A stretch of 64,000 bases of DNA from Oliverpabstia intestinalis (GCF_009696065.1 NZ_VUMS01000001.1:147529-211528); one strand, 5' to 3'. Shown: positions 1 through 8,926, counted from the first letter of the stretch. Numbers and translations are program-made. Notes: a model not told the origin generated them from the sequence alone.

Positions 1-1439
1 GGGACGCCTCTCATACGAAGAACCAGACATCTGGTAAAGTCTTTGACAACAATATGTTCAATGGCATCGGCGGCACCAAAGAACAGTGGTCCGGTGATCT
101 CGTAAACACGGATCTGCAGCGGTAATTTCTGCAGATGTTCATCGATATCCGGAGTGTCATCGTCTGTGTACACCCAGCTGTCTGCATGGGTTTCTTCGCT
201 CATACGTTTGATGAAAAGCAGACAGGCAAGCACCATACCGATCTCGATAGCAACGACCAGATCAAAGATAACTGTCAGTACGAATGTTACTATCAGTACA
301 AGAATATCACTCTTAGGAGCTGTCCTGACCAGGTCGCGGAAGGTTCGCCACTGACACATATTATAGGCAACGATAAAAAGAATCGCAGCAATGGTCGGCA
401 TAGGAATCATTCCGGCGTAAGGCATCAGAACGACCAGCACGATGATGAGTGTGACGGAGTGTACCATTCCGGCGATGGGAGTCCGTCCGCCATTTTTGAT
501 ATTGGCAGCGGTTCTGGCGATGGCACCTGTTGCGGGGATACCTCCAAAGAGTGCGGAAGCGATATTTCCTGCGCCTTGGGCAACCAGTTCCATATCTGAA
601 CGATGTTTGCTGTTGATCATTCCATCGGCAACTACACAGGATAGCAGAGACTCGATTGCGGCAAGCACTGCAATCGTAAATGCATTTGAGACGGAAGCAC
701 TGATGGTGCTGAATCTGATCGCCGGCATATGAAAACTTGGAAGAGAGTTACTGATCGTATACAGATTTCCGATCGTGGATACCTTCAGCGGAAGAAACTG
801 AACCATCAGGATTCCGACGATGACTGCAATCAGAGAACCGGGAACTTTCTTAAAAATATAAGGAGCAAGGATCAAAATCGCAAGACTTATAATGCCAACG
901 ATCAGGGCATCGGTATTTGCGGAAGAAATATTCGGGACAAAGGCTTTTATTTTCTCCGCTGTCTCGATTGGTTTTACACCATCCGGATAAGTAACTCCGA
1001 AAAAATCTTTCAACTGGCCGATCACGATGGTCACAGCGATTCCGGAAGTAAAACCGGTCGTAATGGTATATGGAATAAATTTAATCAGACTGCCGAAGTG
1101 GAACAGTCCCATCAGAATAAGAAATATACCCGCCATTATAGTGGCGATGATAAGTCCATCCATTCCGTCACGTGCTACGATACCGGCAACGATGGTTGCA
1201 AATGCAGCAGTCGGTCCGGCAATCTGTACGCAACTTCCGCCAAGAGCTGAAATCACAAAACCGGCTACAATGGCAGTAAAGATACCGGCTTCAGGGCCAA
1301 CTCCGGAAGCGAGCGCAAGTGCAATAGATAAGGGGAGTGCGATGATCGCGACGATGATACCTGCAGTCACATCTTTGATAAACTGTGACTTGTCATAGGA
1401 CTTCAGACAGGTTAACAGCATTGGTTTTAGAGAATTCAT
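1..1439 (-). CDS. SulP family inorganic anion transporter with STAS domain, 3' end outside window
   Basis: Reading the minus strand from an ATG at 1439 gives an uninterrupted frame to the window edge, so the last part of the gene is missing. The protein starts MNSLKPML and continues as a multi-spanning membrane protein. It shows SulP landmarks: an early amphipathic stretch with PLSIALALASGVGPEAG, a GPTAAFATIVAG segment, and later ADGMINSKHRSDMELVAQGAGN followed by GGIPATGAIARTAAN. The last in-window residues (PLQIRVYEITGPLFFGAADA) are the start of a cytoplasmic STAS domain. SulP proteins move sulfate, bicarbonate or dicarboxylates; the substrate cannot be read here. An AAAGG ribosome site lies about 12 nt upstream. 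A family A inverted repeat lies just upstream of the gene. Confidence 0.93.
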   Translation of the reverse strand, partial: MNSLKPMLLTCLKSYDKSQFIKDVTAGIIVAIIALPLSIALALASGVGPEAGIFTAIVAGFVISALGGSCVQIAGPTAAFATIVAGIVARDGMDGLIIATIMAGIFLILMGLFHFGSLIKFIPYTITTGFTSGIAVTIVIGQLKDFFGVTYPDGVKPIETAEKIKAFVPNISSANTDALIVGIISLAILILAPYIFKKVPGSLIAVIVGILMVQFLPLKVSTIGNLYTISNSLPSFHMPAIRFSTISASVSNAFTIAVLAAIESLLSCVVADGMINSKHRSDMELVAQGAGNIASALFGGIPATGAIARTAANIKNGGRTPIAGMVHSVTLIIVLVVLMPYAGMIPMPTIAAILFIVAYNMCQWRTFRDLVRTAPKSDILVLIVTFVLTVIFDLVVAIEIGMVLACLLFIKRMSEETHADSWVYTDDDTPDIDEHLQKLPLQIRVYEITGPLFFGAADAIEHIVVKDFTRCLVLRMRGV

Positions 1440-1476
1440 AGAAGTATAAGACCTTTCATATTAATTTTGCTGATCC

Positions 1477-1638
1477 AGAGCGTGTCTGAAAAATCATTTC
1501 CGCAATCTGCAAGCCCCACTTTGCGGTATATTTTACCCTCATTCGGTTGCCGTAGCCCGCTACGCCGCCCTCATTCGGATAAAATCTCCCACAAACTGGG
1601 ACTCGCAGCTCACGAAAAGCCTTTTTCAGACACGCTCT
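1477..1638. repeat. Family A inverted-repeat element (MITE-like), copy 1
   Basis: This non-coding segment of about 160 bp begins AGAGCGTGTCTGAAAAA and ends with the reverse complement of that sequence. The two halves stay similar for about 60 bp each side, so the transcript could fold into one long imperfect hairpin. A nearly full-length second copy lies in the opposite orientation at 30958-31123 and a one-end copy at 51324. No transposase is present. The layout fits a miniature inverted-repeat element. Confidence 0.8.
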
Positions 1639-1703
1639 AGTATAGCATAGAAAAAAGGGAAAAATAACATAAAACGGTTATGTTTGCATTTATATACAAA
1701 ATT

Positions 1704-1746
1704 GGCAGCTGCTCAGCCTCCGCCCGGTGGTTGCTGAATAGTTGCC
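1704..1746. repeat. Short family B hairpin repeat
   Basis: The 43-bp segment starts GGCAGCTGCTCAGC and ends GCTGAATAGTTGCC, inverted ends related to those of the family B element at 30683-30824. The remaining bases between the SulP gene and 1884 show no other recognisable gene; they are AT-rich and probably hold the promoter of the acidic protein gene. Confidence 0.5.
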
Positions 1747-1884
1747 ATCATGCTGCAAAAAAGTTGGTTAAATATTGTGATTTTTGTATATTCATTTGCT
1801 ATAGAATGGTATTATAAAAAGAGAATAATAGAAGATAACTAACTGAATTGAATGGATAATGAAAAAGAATCGGGAGGTTGGAAT

Positions 1885-2334
1885 ATGTATAAATTGGATG
1901 ATCTGTTTGATTTTGACGGAGATGGAGAACTGGATTCTGTAGAACGGATGGAAATGTATCAGTTCATGGATAATACAGCGAACAGAGACAAGAACCGCTT
2001 CTTTGAGGATGATGAAGGGCTGAACTTATTCGAAGATCCGGAAGATGAAGAGGATGAGTTCGAGGATGATGACGAACAGGATCCATTTGAAGATCCGGAT
2101 GAAGACGAGTGGGATGAATTCGAGGATGAGGATGATGATGAAGATGAGGATGACGACGAAGATGAGGATGAGGATGACGAAGACGATGATGTGGATCCGT
2201 TCGGAGAAGATGAAGTGAGGGCTGAACTTGAGGATGCAGGACTGGATTATGATGAACTGGAATACATGGATCCGGATGAAAGAAGAGAGATGATTGAGGA
2301 TGCAGGGCTGGATCCGGATGATTATGATTTCTGA
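1885..2334 (+). CDS. Very acidic Asp/Glu-rich protein with EF-hand-like loop
   Basis: The frame is open from 1852, but the ATG at 1885 is preferred because a CGGGAGG ribosome site sits 7 nt before it; the product is 149 aa. Residues about 9-20 read DFDGDGELDSVE, which matches the calcium-binding loop of an EF-hand or dockerin (D-x-D-G-D). The middle of the protein is an almost pure Asp/Glu tract. The C-terminus has two related segments ending DAGLDYDELEYM and DAGLDPDDYDF. There is no signal peptide or membrane segment, so it is probably cytoplasmic. No function can be assigned; cation binding or nucleic-acid mimicry are possibilities only. The low-complexity coding DNA is rich in GATGA repeats. 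Confidence 0.8.
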   Translation: MYKLDDLFDFDGDGELDSVERMEMYQFMDNTANRDKNRFFEDDEGLNLFEDPEDEEDEFEDDDEQDPFEDPDEDEWDEFEDEDDDEDEDDDEDEDEDDEDDDVDPFGEDEVRAELEDAGLDYDELEYMDPDERREMIEDAGLDPDDYDF

Positions 2335-2399
2335 CCGGGTTATTATAAGGAGTGATTGTAATTATTCAGCAGTCATTGTCCCGCAAGGCATTGGGGTTC

Positions 2400-2426
2400 G
2401 TAACTGTGAAGGTACTGAACAGTTAC
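2400..2426. repeat. Family B end module (GTAACTGT...ACAGTTAC hairpin)
   Basis: GTAACTGT and ACAGTTAC flank an 11-nt loop. The same 27-bp sequence, in reverse orientation, opens the family B copies at 30683 and 63819. It lies between the acidic protein gene and the GH28 gene, a 550-nt stretch otherwise filled by a terminator, a fuller family B copy and a promoter. Confidence 0.6.
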
Positions 2427-2454
2427 ATAAATTGTCATAATCTTAATTGAAAAT

Positions 2455-2527
2455 ATCCGTGGAGATGTTTTTCGGAATTACATGTAGTTGTTCAATTCTA
2501 AAAGAAAATTATCTCCACGGATTTTTT
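2455..2527 (+). terminator. Long-loop intrinsic terminator-like hairpin
   Basis: Perfect 12-nt arms ATCCGTGGAGAT (2455-2466) and ATCTCCACGGAT (2511-2522) enclose a 44-nt AT-rich loop and are followed by a run of six T. It could end the transcript of the acidic protein gene. The loop is long for a simple terminator, so it may fold further. Confidence 0.55.
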
Positions 2528-2546
2528 GCTGTTCTTTGATGTTATT

Positions 2547-2684
2547 GTTTACTGGTAATATCCCGCGAGGTGTTTTTGTGAGCGAAGGTCACAGAAAACT
2601 CGAGACATATCGCGCGAATTTATGCGATCAGCATAAATTCTGTGCATCGCGCAGCGTGTTGCTGGGCACGGAGTGAACAGTAAC
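2547..2684 (-). repeat. Family B modular repeat, reverse orientation
   Basis: Read on the minus strand, this element starts GTTACTGTTCA and ends with the CACCTCGCGGGATATTA module, as in the copy at 30683-30824. Its interior differs and contains its own palindrome (GAATTTATGC/GCATAAATTC). ORFs crossing it are not credible genes. Confidence 0.6.
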
Positions 2685-2722
2685 TCTTTGATTTTTCGAT
2701 GAGAATGATAGTTTGTAAACAG

Positions 2723-2751
2723 TTGACTTTCGGAAAAAAGTTCTATATTCT
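2723..2751 (+). promoter_or_regulatory. Sigma-A type promoter of the GH28/esterase operon
   Basis: TTGACT at 2723-2728 and TATTCT at 2746-2751 are separated by 17 bp. The promoter lies about 140 nt before the GH28 start, directly after the family B element. Confidence 0.5.
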
Positions 2752-2776
2752 TTAAATAGGATAAAAAGGTTAATAT

Positions 2777-2866
2777 ATGAAAATCGTCAGCTGCGGAATG
2801 AAGCTTCGGATCAGTGTAGGAAACAGCAGCGACCATGAATGGGGAAGCAGTGAGATATATATTTAA
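2777..2866 (+). CDS. Possible 29-aa leader ORF upstream of GH28 gene
   Basis: An ATG at 2777, about 26 nt after the proposed -10 box, opens a 29-codon frame that ends TAA at 2866, only 23 nt before the GH28 start. The peptide begins MKIVSCGMKL and ends SSEIYI. A weak AAAAAGG sequence precedes it. It could be a translated leader or a chance ORF; it matches no family I know. Confidence 0.3.
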   Translation: MKIVSCGMKLRISVGNSSDHEWGSSEIYI

Positions 2867-2889
2867 GTATAAGGAGAAGGAAGAGACCG

Positions 2890-4275
2890 ATGAAAGACTT
2901 TGAAAAGGATTTGATTTATTATCCCAATCCGGATCCGATTGAGGAACCGAGATTTGTCTTAAATTCTGTAGATGAACTGGAGAAATCAGAAAAATACAGT
3001 GTAATCTGCAACGGAACAGAACGTGTGGTATACCATACAGACTCATTCGATTATGTAGTAGTAGTAGACAATGAGGCATATGATCTGGAAATTTCTATCC
3101 ATACACCATTTGAAAAACTGGCCATCCGGCCCACCAGTTTCGGAATAGAGCCTTCCGTAAAAGGAGAGACCGTTCATATTCATCTCGATGAACCGAGAAA
3201 ATTCACAGTAGAGACAGACGGTGGTCTTCATGACGCCCTGTTTGTATTCTGTTCTCGCAGAATCGAAAAACCGGAAAATACCACCATCTGTTTTGAAAAA
3301 GGTAAGGCATACAATGTAGGAGTTCTTACCCTGAAATCAAATGATACGGTCTATATCGAGGAAGGTGCTGTTGTTTCCGGATGTATCTATGCAGAACACA
3401 GCGAAAATATTTCCATTGTGGGAAACGGAATTGTCAACGGAGCCTGCTGGCATCTGCCGGACAGCAATGCACATCGTTTCTTTATTTATATCAAATGGTG
3501 CAAGAATGTTCTCTTAAAAGGATTTACTGCAGTAGACGGACCATCCTGGCATGTGGTTCCGGCAGCCTGTGATCATGTTGTCATTGATGATATGAATATT
3601 ATGTCAAGAATCGTAACAGGAGACGGAATTGATATCACCAGCAGCCAGGATGTGGAGGTGAAAAACTGCTTTGTCCGTTCCACAGATGACAGTATCTGCA
3701 TCAAATCCCAGGGGCTGTTCAAGGATCCTTCAACAGTAAGGGATGTGACAAAAGTGCGCGTTCACAATAACGTAATCTGGAATGCAGAACCTGGTAATGC
3801 CATAGAGCTTGGTTATGCTCTCCAGAGTGAGATTCATGATCTGGTATTCGAAGACTGTGATATCATCCACTGCCAGTACGAAGGAAATATGGGCGGTGCC
3901 GCACTTTCTATCCACCAGGCAGATGGAGGTCACATTCATGATATCCACTATAAAAATATCAGAGTAGAACAGGCGGAACAGAAACTGTTTGATATCAAGG
4001 TTCTGCTTTGCAGATATACAGAGCAGATGGCAAAAGGAGAGATCCATGATATCTATTTTGACAACATTCAGGTATTAAACGGAGATATCCCTGTTTCCAC
4101 GATCCGTGGATTCCAGACACCGACAGAAGAAGTACGTGTCCATGATATTCACTTTGATAACATTACCTTTATGGGAGAAAAGTGTGAAACCTGGCAGGAT
4201 ATGCGGCTTGTCACAGAACTGGCAAACGATATCTACGTCAATGGCGTCAGGACATGCAAACAGATGAAATTCTGA
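2890..4275 (+). CDS. Glycoside hydrolase family 28-like (polygalacturonase-type) enzyme
   Basis: The 461-aa protein is a right-handed beta-helix enzyme of the GH28/pectinase type, expected to hydrolyse galacturonan or rhamnogalacturonan linkages by inversion. The GH28 acid cluster is recognisable: G-D245-G-I-D248 (in place of NTD) and, 21 residues later, D266-D267 in STDDSICIKS. Repeated short beta-strand segments (IHDI, VHDIHFDNI) surround it. There is no signal peptide, so it probably acts in the cytoplasm on imported oligosaccharides. AAGGAGAAGG precedes the start. The esterase gene follows after 35 nt, suggesting a joint role in de-esterifying and cleaving pectic fragments. The exact substrate is not readable; another beta-helix glycosidase family is the main alternative. 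Confidence 0.8.
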   Translation: MKDFEKDLIYYPNPDPIEEPRFVLNSVDELEKSEKYSVICNGTERVVYHTDSFDYVVVVDNEAYDLEISIHTPFEKLAIRPTSFGIEPSVKGETVHIHLDEPRKFTVETDGGLHDALFVFCSRRIEKPENTTICFEKGKAYNVGVLTLKSNDTVYIEEGAVVSGCIYAEHSENISIVGNGIVNGACWHLPDSNAHRFFIYIKWCKNVLLKGFTAVDGPSWHVVPAACDHVVIDDMNIMSRIVTGDGIDITSSQDVEVKNCFVRSTDDSICIKSQGLFKDPSTVRDVTKVRVHNNVIWNAEPGNAIELGYALQSEIHDLVFEDCDIIHCQYEGNMGGAALSIHQADGGHIHDIHYKNIRVEQAEQKLFDIKVLLCRYTEQMAKGEIHDIYFDNIQVLNGDIPVSTIRGFQTPTEEVRVHDIHFDNITFMGEKCETWQDMRLVTELANDIYVNGVRTCKQMKF

Positions 4276-4310
4276 TGATGTAAAGAAAAATGGAGAGTAA
4301 GGAGGCACTT

Positions 4311-5348
4311 ATGGAACAAAATAGCATACTTTTCCGGAAAGACGGAAAGAATTTTTTGCAGCTGGACTGTGAAAATGCAAAAGAGCTTTCTTTAAAGTGG
4401 GATGATAAGACCTATTCATTTGTAAAAGACGGAGAAAAGTGGATTCTGGAACTTCCGTTTTCCACAGCTGTGAATTATGTGCAGATCTGTGTGGACGGAC
4501 AGGAGGTTTTGCTTCCTGAGCTGCCGATCGGACATGGATATGGCCGTTTATACAATTATATTGAACTGCCGGATGAAAAGAAGCTGGCTGAGATTCGTGA
4601 CATCCCGCATGGAACGCTGACACATGAATTCTATAAGTCTGAGATTTCCAATAACTGGGAACGATTCATCGTTTACCTTCCACCATGCGTACCATCCGCA
4701 GGTCTTCCGGTTCTATATCTGCAGCATGGATTCGGTGAGAGTGAGATTTCCTGGACAACAACCGGAAAAGCCAATATCATACTGGATAACCTGATCGAAA
4801 TGGGAAAAATAAAACCTTTTGCACTTGTGATGAGTGACGGCATGGTACAGGAAAAGGTCGGCTCAGAAGAACGATTAAACCATGTTTTGCTGGAACGGAT
4901 GCTGGTAGAGGAAATTATTCCGATGGCAGAGAAAAAATATCAGTTTGGCGGTTGTAAGGAAAAGAGAGGTATGGCAGGCTTGTCCATGGGATCTGTACAG
5001 ACAACCCGGACGATATGCGACCATCCTGACCTGTTCAGCGAAGTCGGCATCTTCTCAGGTTTTATAAGAGATAACATCGAAGGCAATCCGGACCGGGATG
5101 CGGTCGGAAGAAAACCTTATGAGCAGACCCATCTGAAGGCGATGGACGATCCGGACTTTAATAACTATTTTCATACCTTTTTCCGATGTATCGGAGATAA
5201 TGACTGTTTCCTTTCCAGATTTTTGGAAGAGGATGCAATCATCCAGGAGAAAGGTGTCCATGAAATCAGGAAAATCTATCCGGGCGGACATGACTGGAAT
5301 GTGTGGAGACCGTGCTTTACGGACTTTGCGCAGATGATTTTCCGGTAG
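4311..5348 (+). CDS. Alpha/beta-hydrolase esterase (esterase D / enterochelin-esterase type)
   Basis: The ATG at 4311 is chosen because TAAGGAGG lies just upstream; a longer frame from 4290 has no such site. The 345-aa protein has an N-terminal beta-rich region (about residues 1-85) followed by an alpha/beta-hydrolase core of the PF00756 type: LYLQHGFGES (oxyanion region), G-L-S225-M-G nucleophile elbow, and G-G-H327-D with the catalytic histidine. It has no signal peptide. Relatives remove acyl groups from carbohydrates (acetyl or feruloyl esterases) or act on siderophores. Its place behind the GH28 gene favours a carbohydrate esterase. Confidence 0.82.
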   Translation: MEQNSILFRKDGKNFLQLDCENAKELSLKWDDKTYSFVKDGEKWILELPFSTAVNYVQICVDGQEVLLPELPIGHGYGRLYNYIELPDEKKLAEIRDIPHGTLTHEFYKSEISNNWERFIVYLPPCVPSAGLPVLYLQHGFGESEISWTTTGKANIILDNLIEMGKIKPFALVMSDGMVQEKVGSEERLNHVLLERMLVEEIIPMAEKKYQFGGCKEKRGMAGLSMGSVQTTRTICDHPDLFSEVGIFSGFIRDNIEGNPDRDAVGRKPYEQTHLKAMDDPDFNNYFHTFFRCIGDNDCFLSRFLEEDAIIQEKGVHEIRKIYPGGHDWNVWRPCFTDFAQMIFR

Positions 5349-5369
5349 GATTGTATAAAGTAAGAAAAT

Positions 5370-5404
5370 ATAGTCGGGCAGGAGCTGTCCGACTATTGTA
5401 TTTT
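5370..5404 (+). terminator. Intrinsic terminator after esterase gene
   Basis: ATAGTCGGGCAG and CTGTCCGACTAT form a 12-bp stem with one G-T pair and a GAG loop, followed by TGTATTTT. It sits between two convergent genes and may act in both directions. Confidence 0.65.
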
Positions 5405-5407
5405 ACG

Positions 5408-5515
5408 CGAGCAAGGAGCCAAAGTCCGTGCTTGCACGAGACCTTGGCGAGTGCCGCGATAACGAGAGATAGCGAGTCTACGGCGAGCAAGGAGCCAAAG
5501 TCCGTGTTTGCACGA
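5408..5515. repeat. Two 32-bp direct repeats in a convergent gap
   Basis: A 32-bp sequence beginning CGAGCAAGGAGCCAAAG and ending TTGCACGA occurs at 5408-5439 and 5484-5515 with one difference. The intervening GAGTGCCGCGATAACG is also found, inverted, in the family B copy at the window's right edge (63895-63957). It is a mobile module of the family B repeats, not a CRISPR. Confidence 0.65.
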
Positions 5516-5517
5516 AA

Positions 5518-7122
5518 TCACTGCCCCTGCGTGCCTCTCGCTTCCCGATAAGCAGAAGGGGACATCCCCAGTTTCTTCTTAAAACTGTTGCTGAAATAAT
5601 ATTGATTCGTATAACCACACTTTGTGCTGATCTCTTTTAACGAAAGACTGGTGGATTCCAGATAATGACAGGCACTTTCGATGCGAAGCGCAGTGATGGT
5701 ATCACTGATGCTTTGTCCGGATACCTTTTTGAACAGAGAACTCAGGTATGCAGGGCTGATGTTGGCATGTCGTGCGATATCATTCAGGCACAGGGTGTTG
5801 GTTTCAAAGTTTTCCCGGATATATCCAAGAGCCATGGTATATATCTGATTGTGATAGTTCTGTAAGGACGAATCCATCTTTTCGCATACGGAGGCACATA
5901 ACTGCGTCAGCCATTTTACAAATTGTTCGTAGGTGCGGAAGGAATCAAACCGGGTATAGACCTGGATGATTTCCCTCTCCAGATCTCCGGTATCCAGGTT
6001 CATCTCGTATAAGAATTTCAGAATTCGTCCCAAAAGGGAGTAGATTCGGATGAAAACCAGATTTTTGTCCTGAACCTGTCCTAACAGATTCTGAAAATAG
6101 CAGGTAAGCCATTCTTCGATAGCAGTCATGTCTTTGGAACAGATAAGACGTATCAGTTCTTCGTCGGTATTTTCGGAAAAGGACAAAAGACTGAATTCTT
6201 TACCAAGTGCTTCTCTCGCATCGAAAATATTTTTGTGTGGGAAGAAAAATCGGTATTTCAGCGAGTGGGAAGCACTGGCAAAGGACACCGGGAGCTTCCA
6301 GATGCTGTCAGCAAGACTTCCGATTCCGATGTTCAGAGAAAGTACATTGTTTTTGCAGAACTCGACAATAGTGGAGGCTACTTTGTGTATGGATTGGAGA
6401 AAATGCTGGGGATGTTTTGTGTTCTGGCCGATGATGCAGACGATCCCGCTGAATTCTTTTAAATAAAAAACATGGTCAAAAATCTTCATTTCTTCTTTTA
6501 CCAGATCCAGGATATTCAGAAGCTGGATCTGGTATTGGGTAAAGTCCAGTTCGGACTTGGCAGGATCGGGTTCTGTTTCCAGGATCAATACGTGAAAAAA
6601 GTCATAGTCTGATCTCAGATCCAGATATTTCAGATACTGGCTCAGATGAGTGGCCGGATCCTCACCGGGATAATGGAGCAGATCATGAAAGAATTTTTCT
6701 GTCATAACAGGCCGGCTTGCTTTTACCAGCTCCGTATTTTTTTGTGTACGGTCGATATCCGTAAAAGCATTTTTGATTTTTTCCGTAAGATAATGATAAT
6801 CCAAGGGTTTCTCGATATAGTCATATACACCAAGGCGGATCGCCCGTTTGGCATATTCGAACTTGTCATAGGCACTTACAAGAATAACTTTTATGAAAGG
6901 CTGGATCTCCAGAGCTTTCTGACTCATGGAGATCCCATCCATATCCGGCATCTCAATATCCGAGATGATCAGATCCACATGGGTGCCTTTCAGGATGTCC
7001 AGAGCGGAAAGACTGTTATATTCTACGGCGATCACAGTGGCATCCAGAGCACTCCAGTCAATATTTTTTTCGATGCCTTCTGCGGTGAGGGAGTTGTCAT
7101 CTACAATCATTACATTCTTCAT
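5518..7122 (-). CDS. yesN: YesN-type response regulator, REC plus AraC HTH
   Basis: The 534-aa protein has an N-terminal receiver domain with phospho-acceptor D55 in LIISDIEMPDMDG and a conserved K in YIEKPLD. A long linker region follows, then a C-terminal AraC double helix-turn-helix (LNDIARHANISPAYLSSLFKK and ISTKCGYTNQYYFSNSFKK). Two adjacent ATGs (7125 and 7122) follow GGAGG; the second has better spacing. The start overlaps the end of the kinase gene by 26 nt, so translation is probably coupled. It likely activates the divergent sugar importer operon at 9208 on sensing sugar through its kinase. Confidence 0.93.
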   Translation of the reverse strand: MKNVMIVDDNSLTAEGIEKNIDWSALDATVIAVEYNSLSALDILKGTHVDLIISDIEMPDMDGISMSQKALEIQPFIKVILVSAYDKFEYAKRAIRLGVYDYIEKPLDYHYLTEKIKNAFTDIDRTQKNTELVKASRPVMTEKFFHDLLHYPGEDPATHLSQYLKYLDLRSDYDFFHVLILETEPDPAKSELDFTQYQIQLLNILDLVKEEMKIFDHVFYLKEFSGIVCIIGQNTKHPQHFLQSIHKVASTIVEFCKNNVLSLNIGIGSLADSIWKLPVSFASASHSLKYRFFFPHKNIFDAREALGKEFSLLSFSENTDEELIRLICSKDMTAIEEWLTCYFQNLLGQVQDKNLVFIRIYSLLGRILKFLYEMNLDTGDLEREIIQVYTRFDSFRTYEQFVKWLTQLCASVCEKMDSSLQNYHNQIYTMALGYIRENFETNTLCLNDIARHANISPAYLSSLFKKVSGQSISDTITALRIESACHYLESTSLSLKEISTKCGYTNQYYFSNSFKKKLGMSPSAYREARGTQGQ

Positions 7123-8926
7123 CATATTCCTCCATCTGATCAAATTCAATGGTAATGGAAGTGCCTTCATACAGATAACTTTCTACAGATATCCTACCAT
7201 TTCCAAAATAAGGATTGGAGATTCGTTTGTTTACATTTCCAATGCCAAAGTGTTTTTCATAATTAACAATTTTTTCATCCAATGTTTTCTGCAATTCTAA
7301 AAGCTGTTCTTTTGCCATTCCGATTCCGTTATCCGTGATCACAATAATAACCGTATCGTCTCCGTAGGAAAGATCGATGGAGATATGAACCTCCGGCGTT
7401 TTCTGAGAGAGACCATGCAAAATACTGTTTTCCAGAAATGGCTGCAGGGTGAATTTGCAGATCAGGAAATTATCAATGCCGTCTTTCATATTGATCTCCC
7501 AGGTAAGATTATCATTATGGCATAATTTTTCCATTTCCAGATAAAGCTGTGCGATGGTCAGTTCGTCCCGGATGGAGATCAGGTCTTTCGACTTTCTGAG
7601 TGTCATGCGGTAAAAACGTGTAAGATTCGTCAGCATCTGATTGGCAATATCCAGCTTTCCAAGGGACTGACAGGTCTGGATGGATCCCAGAATATTATAA
7701 AGAAAATGCGGGTTGATCTGGGATTGGAGAAGCTGGTATTTTAACCGTTCTTCTGCCAGTGACAGTTCCAGGATAGACTGGAGATTGTCATTCAGGGAAT
7801 GTTGCATTTTTTCAAAGGTTACCCCCAGTTTATCAATTTCATCGAAGGTTTCAGGTGCGCGATCCTGTGGTACCAGTGCCTTCATATTGGTGTCGGATGC
7901 ATCTAATTGTAGTGTTTCCATAGCCCTGGATAGTGTCTCGATTCGTCTGGTAAGATTCTTCGAGATCAGAACCACAACCAGAATCGTCAACGGAAGAGAG
8001 ATCAGGATTGTCAGGAGAATACTTTTGATCAGTATATGCGTGTTTTGCATGATATAAGAATCCGGTATCTCTGTCACCTGAAGCCAGCCGTTTCGTAAAG
8101 TAGTAGTGTGATAATTAGTGTGAGATCTCTTTTTTAGAGAATCTTCCTTGTGATATAAGAAATCCAGTTTTTCTTCGTCAAGAGAGGCGGAAAGCAAAGA
8201 AGGATTGTTGCTGGCAACGATTTTTCCGTTGTCTGTAAGAATATAGCTGGTGATCTGATTATTCTGGAAACTTTCCTGCAAAATGGAGGAAAATTCAGAT
8301 GCGTCCAGATGAATTATATAAGCATACTTTATGCTGTCTGTACCCGGATGTTTTAAAACTCTGCAACAGGAAACCGAATTCGTCATACGGTAGCTGTTAT
8401 TCATAAGAAACGGAACAGACAGAAGATCCTGATAAAACCAGACAGAGGATGTTCCCGGATTTTCCAGAGCTTCTTTTGGAATCTGAAAGTCAGAAAGTTT
8501 GGACACAGGAAAAAAGTATAAGTTTTCGCTGGATGCCATATGCTCGTCCGGAAGAAATATATTGATATAGGATAGATCAAAGGATGTCTTAAACATGGAC
8601 AGATTGCTCCGAATCTCAGAAAGTGTAGCCAGAGTGTCCATGGGTGCATCTGTCTGCATCAGGTTGTACATATTATATTGAAGCGTATCGGCTATATTTT
8701 CCACTTGCTGCAAGCGGTTATCAAATTGTGTATGCAGCTGTGCATCAGCGGAAATAGATGCATTCAGAATCTTATCTTCAGCAATGTTATAGGAAACAGC
8801 ATAGGAAATTCCACCTATGATGAAAATAGGAATCAATGTGCACAGCAAAAACGCACATAAAAGCCTGTTTTGAAAATGGGAAAAGTATAATCGTGGACCT
8901 CTGGAACCTTTTTTTGAATGTTTCAT
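7097..8926 (-). CDS. yesM: YesM-type sensor histidine kinase
   Basis: The start at 8926 is supported by AAGGAGA four nt upstream; the longer frame from 8992 has none. The 609-aa protein has a membrane helix near residues 17-40, a large extracellular sensor domain, a second membrane helix near residue 300, a HAMP segment, the His_kinase domain with H407 in QINPHFLYN, and a HATPase domain with ITDNGIGM and GIGNVNKRI. Such kinases respond to extracellular sugars in Firmicutes. It is followed by its regulator and faces the sugar importer operon across a 280-nt divergent region. Confidence 0.93.
   Translation of the reverse strand: MKHSKKGSRGPRLYFSHFQNRLLCAFLLCTLIPIFIIGGISYAVSYNIAEDKILNASISADAQLHTQFDNRLQQVENIADTLQYNMYNLMQTDAPMDTLATLSEIRSNLSMFKTSFDLSYINIFLPDEHMASSENLYFFPVSKLSDFQIPKEALENPGTSSVWFYQDLLSVPFLMNNSYRMTNSVSCCRVLKHPGTDSIKYAYIIHLDASEFSSILQESFQNNQITSYILTDNGKIVASNNPSLLSASLDEEKLDFLYHKEDSLKKRSHTNYHTTTLRNGWLQVTEIPDSYIMQNTHILIKSILLTILISLPLTILVVVLISKNLTRRIETLSRAMETLQLDASDTNMKALVPQDRAPETFDEIDKLGVTFEKMQHSLNDNLQSILELSLAEERLKYQLLQSQINPHFLYNILGSIQTCQSLGKLDIANQMLTNLTRFYRMTLRKSKDLISIRDELTIAQLYLEMEKLCHNDNLTWEINMKDGIDNFLICKFTLQPFLENSILHGLSQKTPEVHISIDLSYGDDTVIIVITDNGIGMAKEQLLELQKTLDEKIVNYEKHFGIGNVNKRISNPYFGNGRISVESYLYEGTSITIEFDQMEEYDEECNDCR

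Noticed and set aside
135..1398. Four overlapping plus-strand frames of 66-173 aa at the left edge
   Set aside because: They are antisense shadows of the SulP transporter, whose minus-strand frame is continuous and matches the family throughout.
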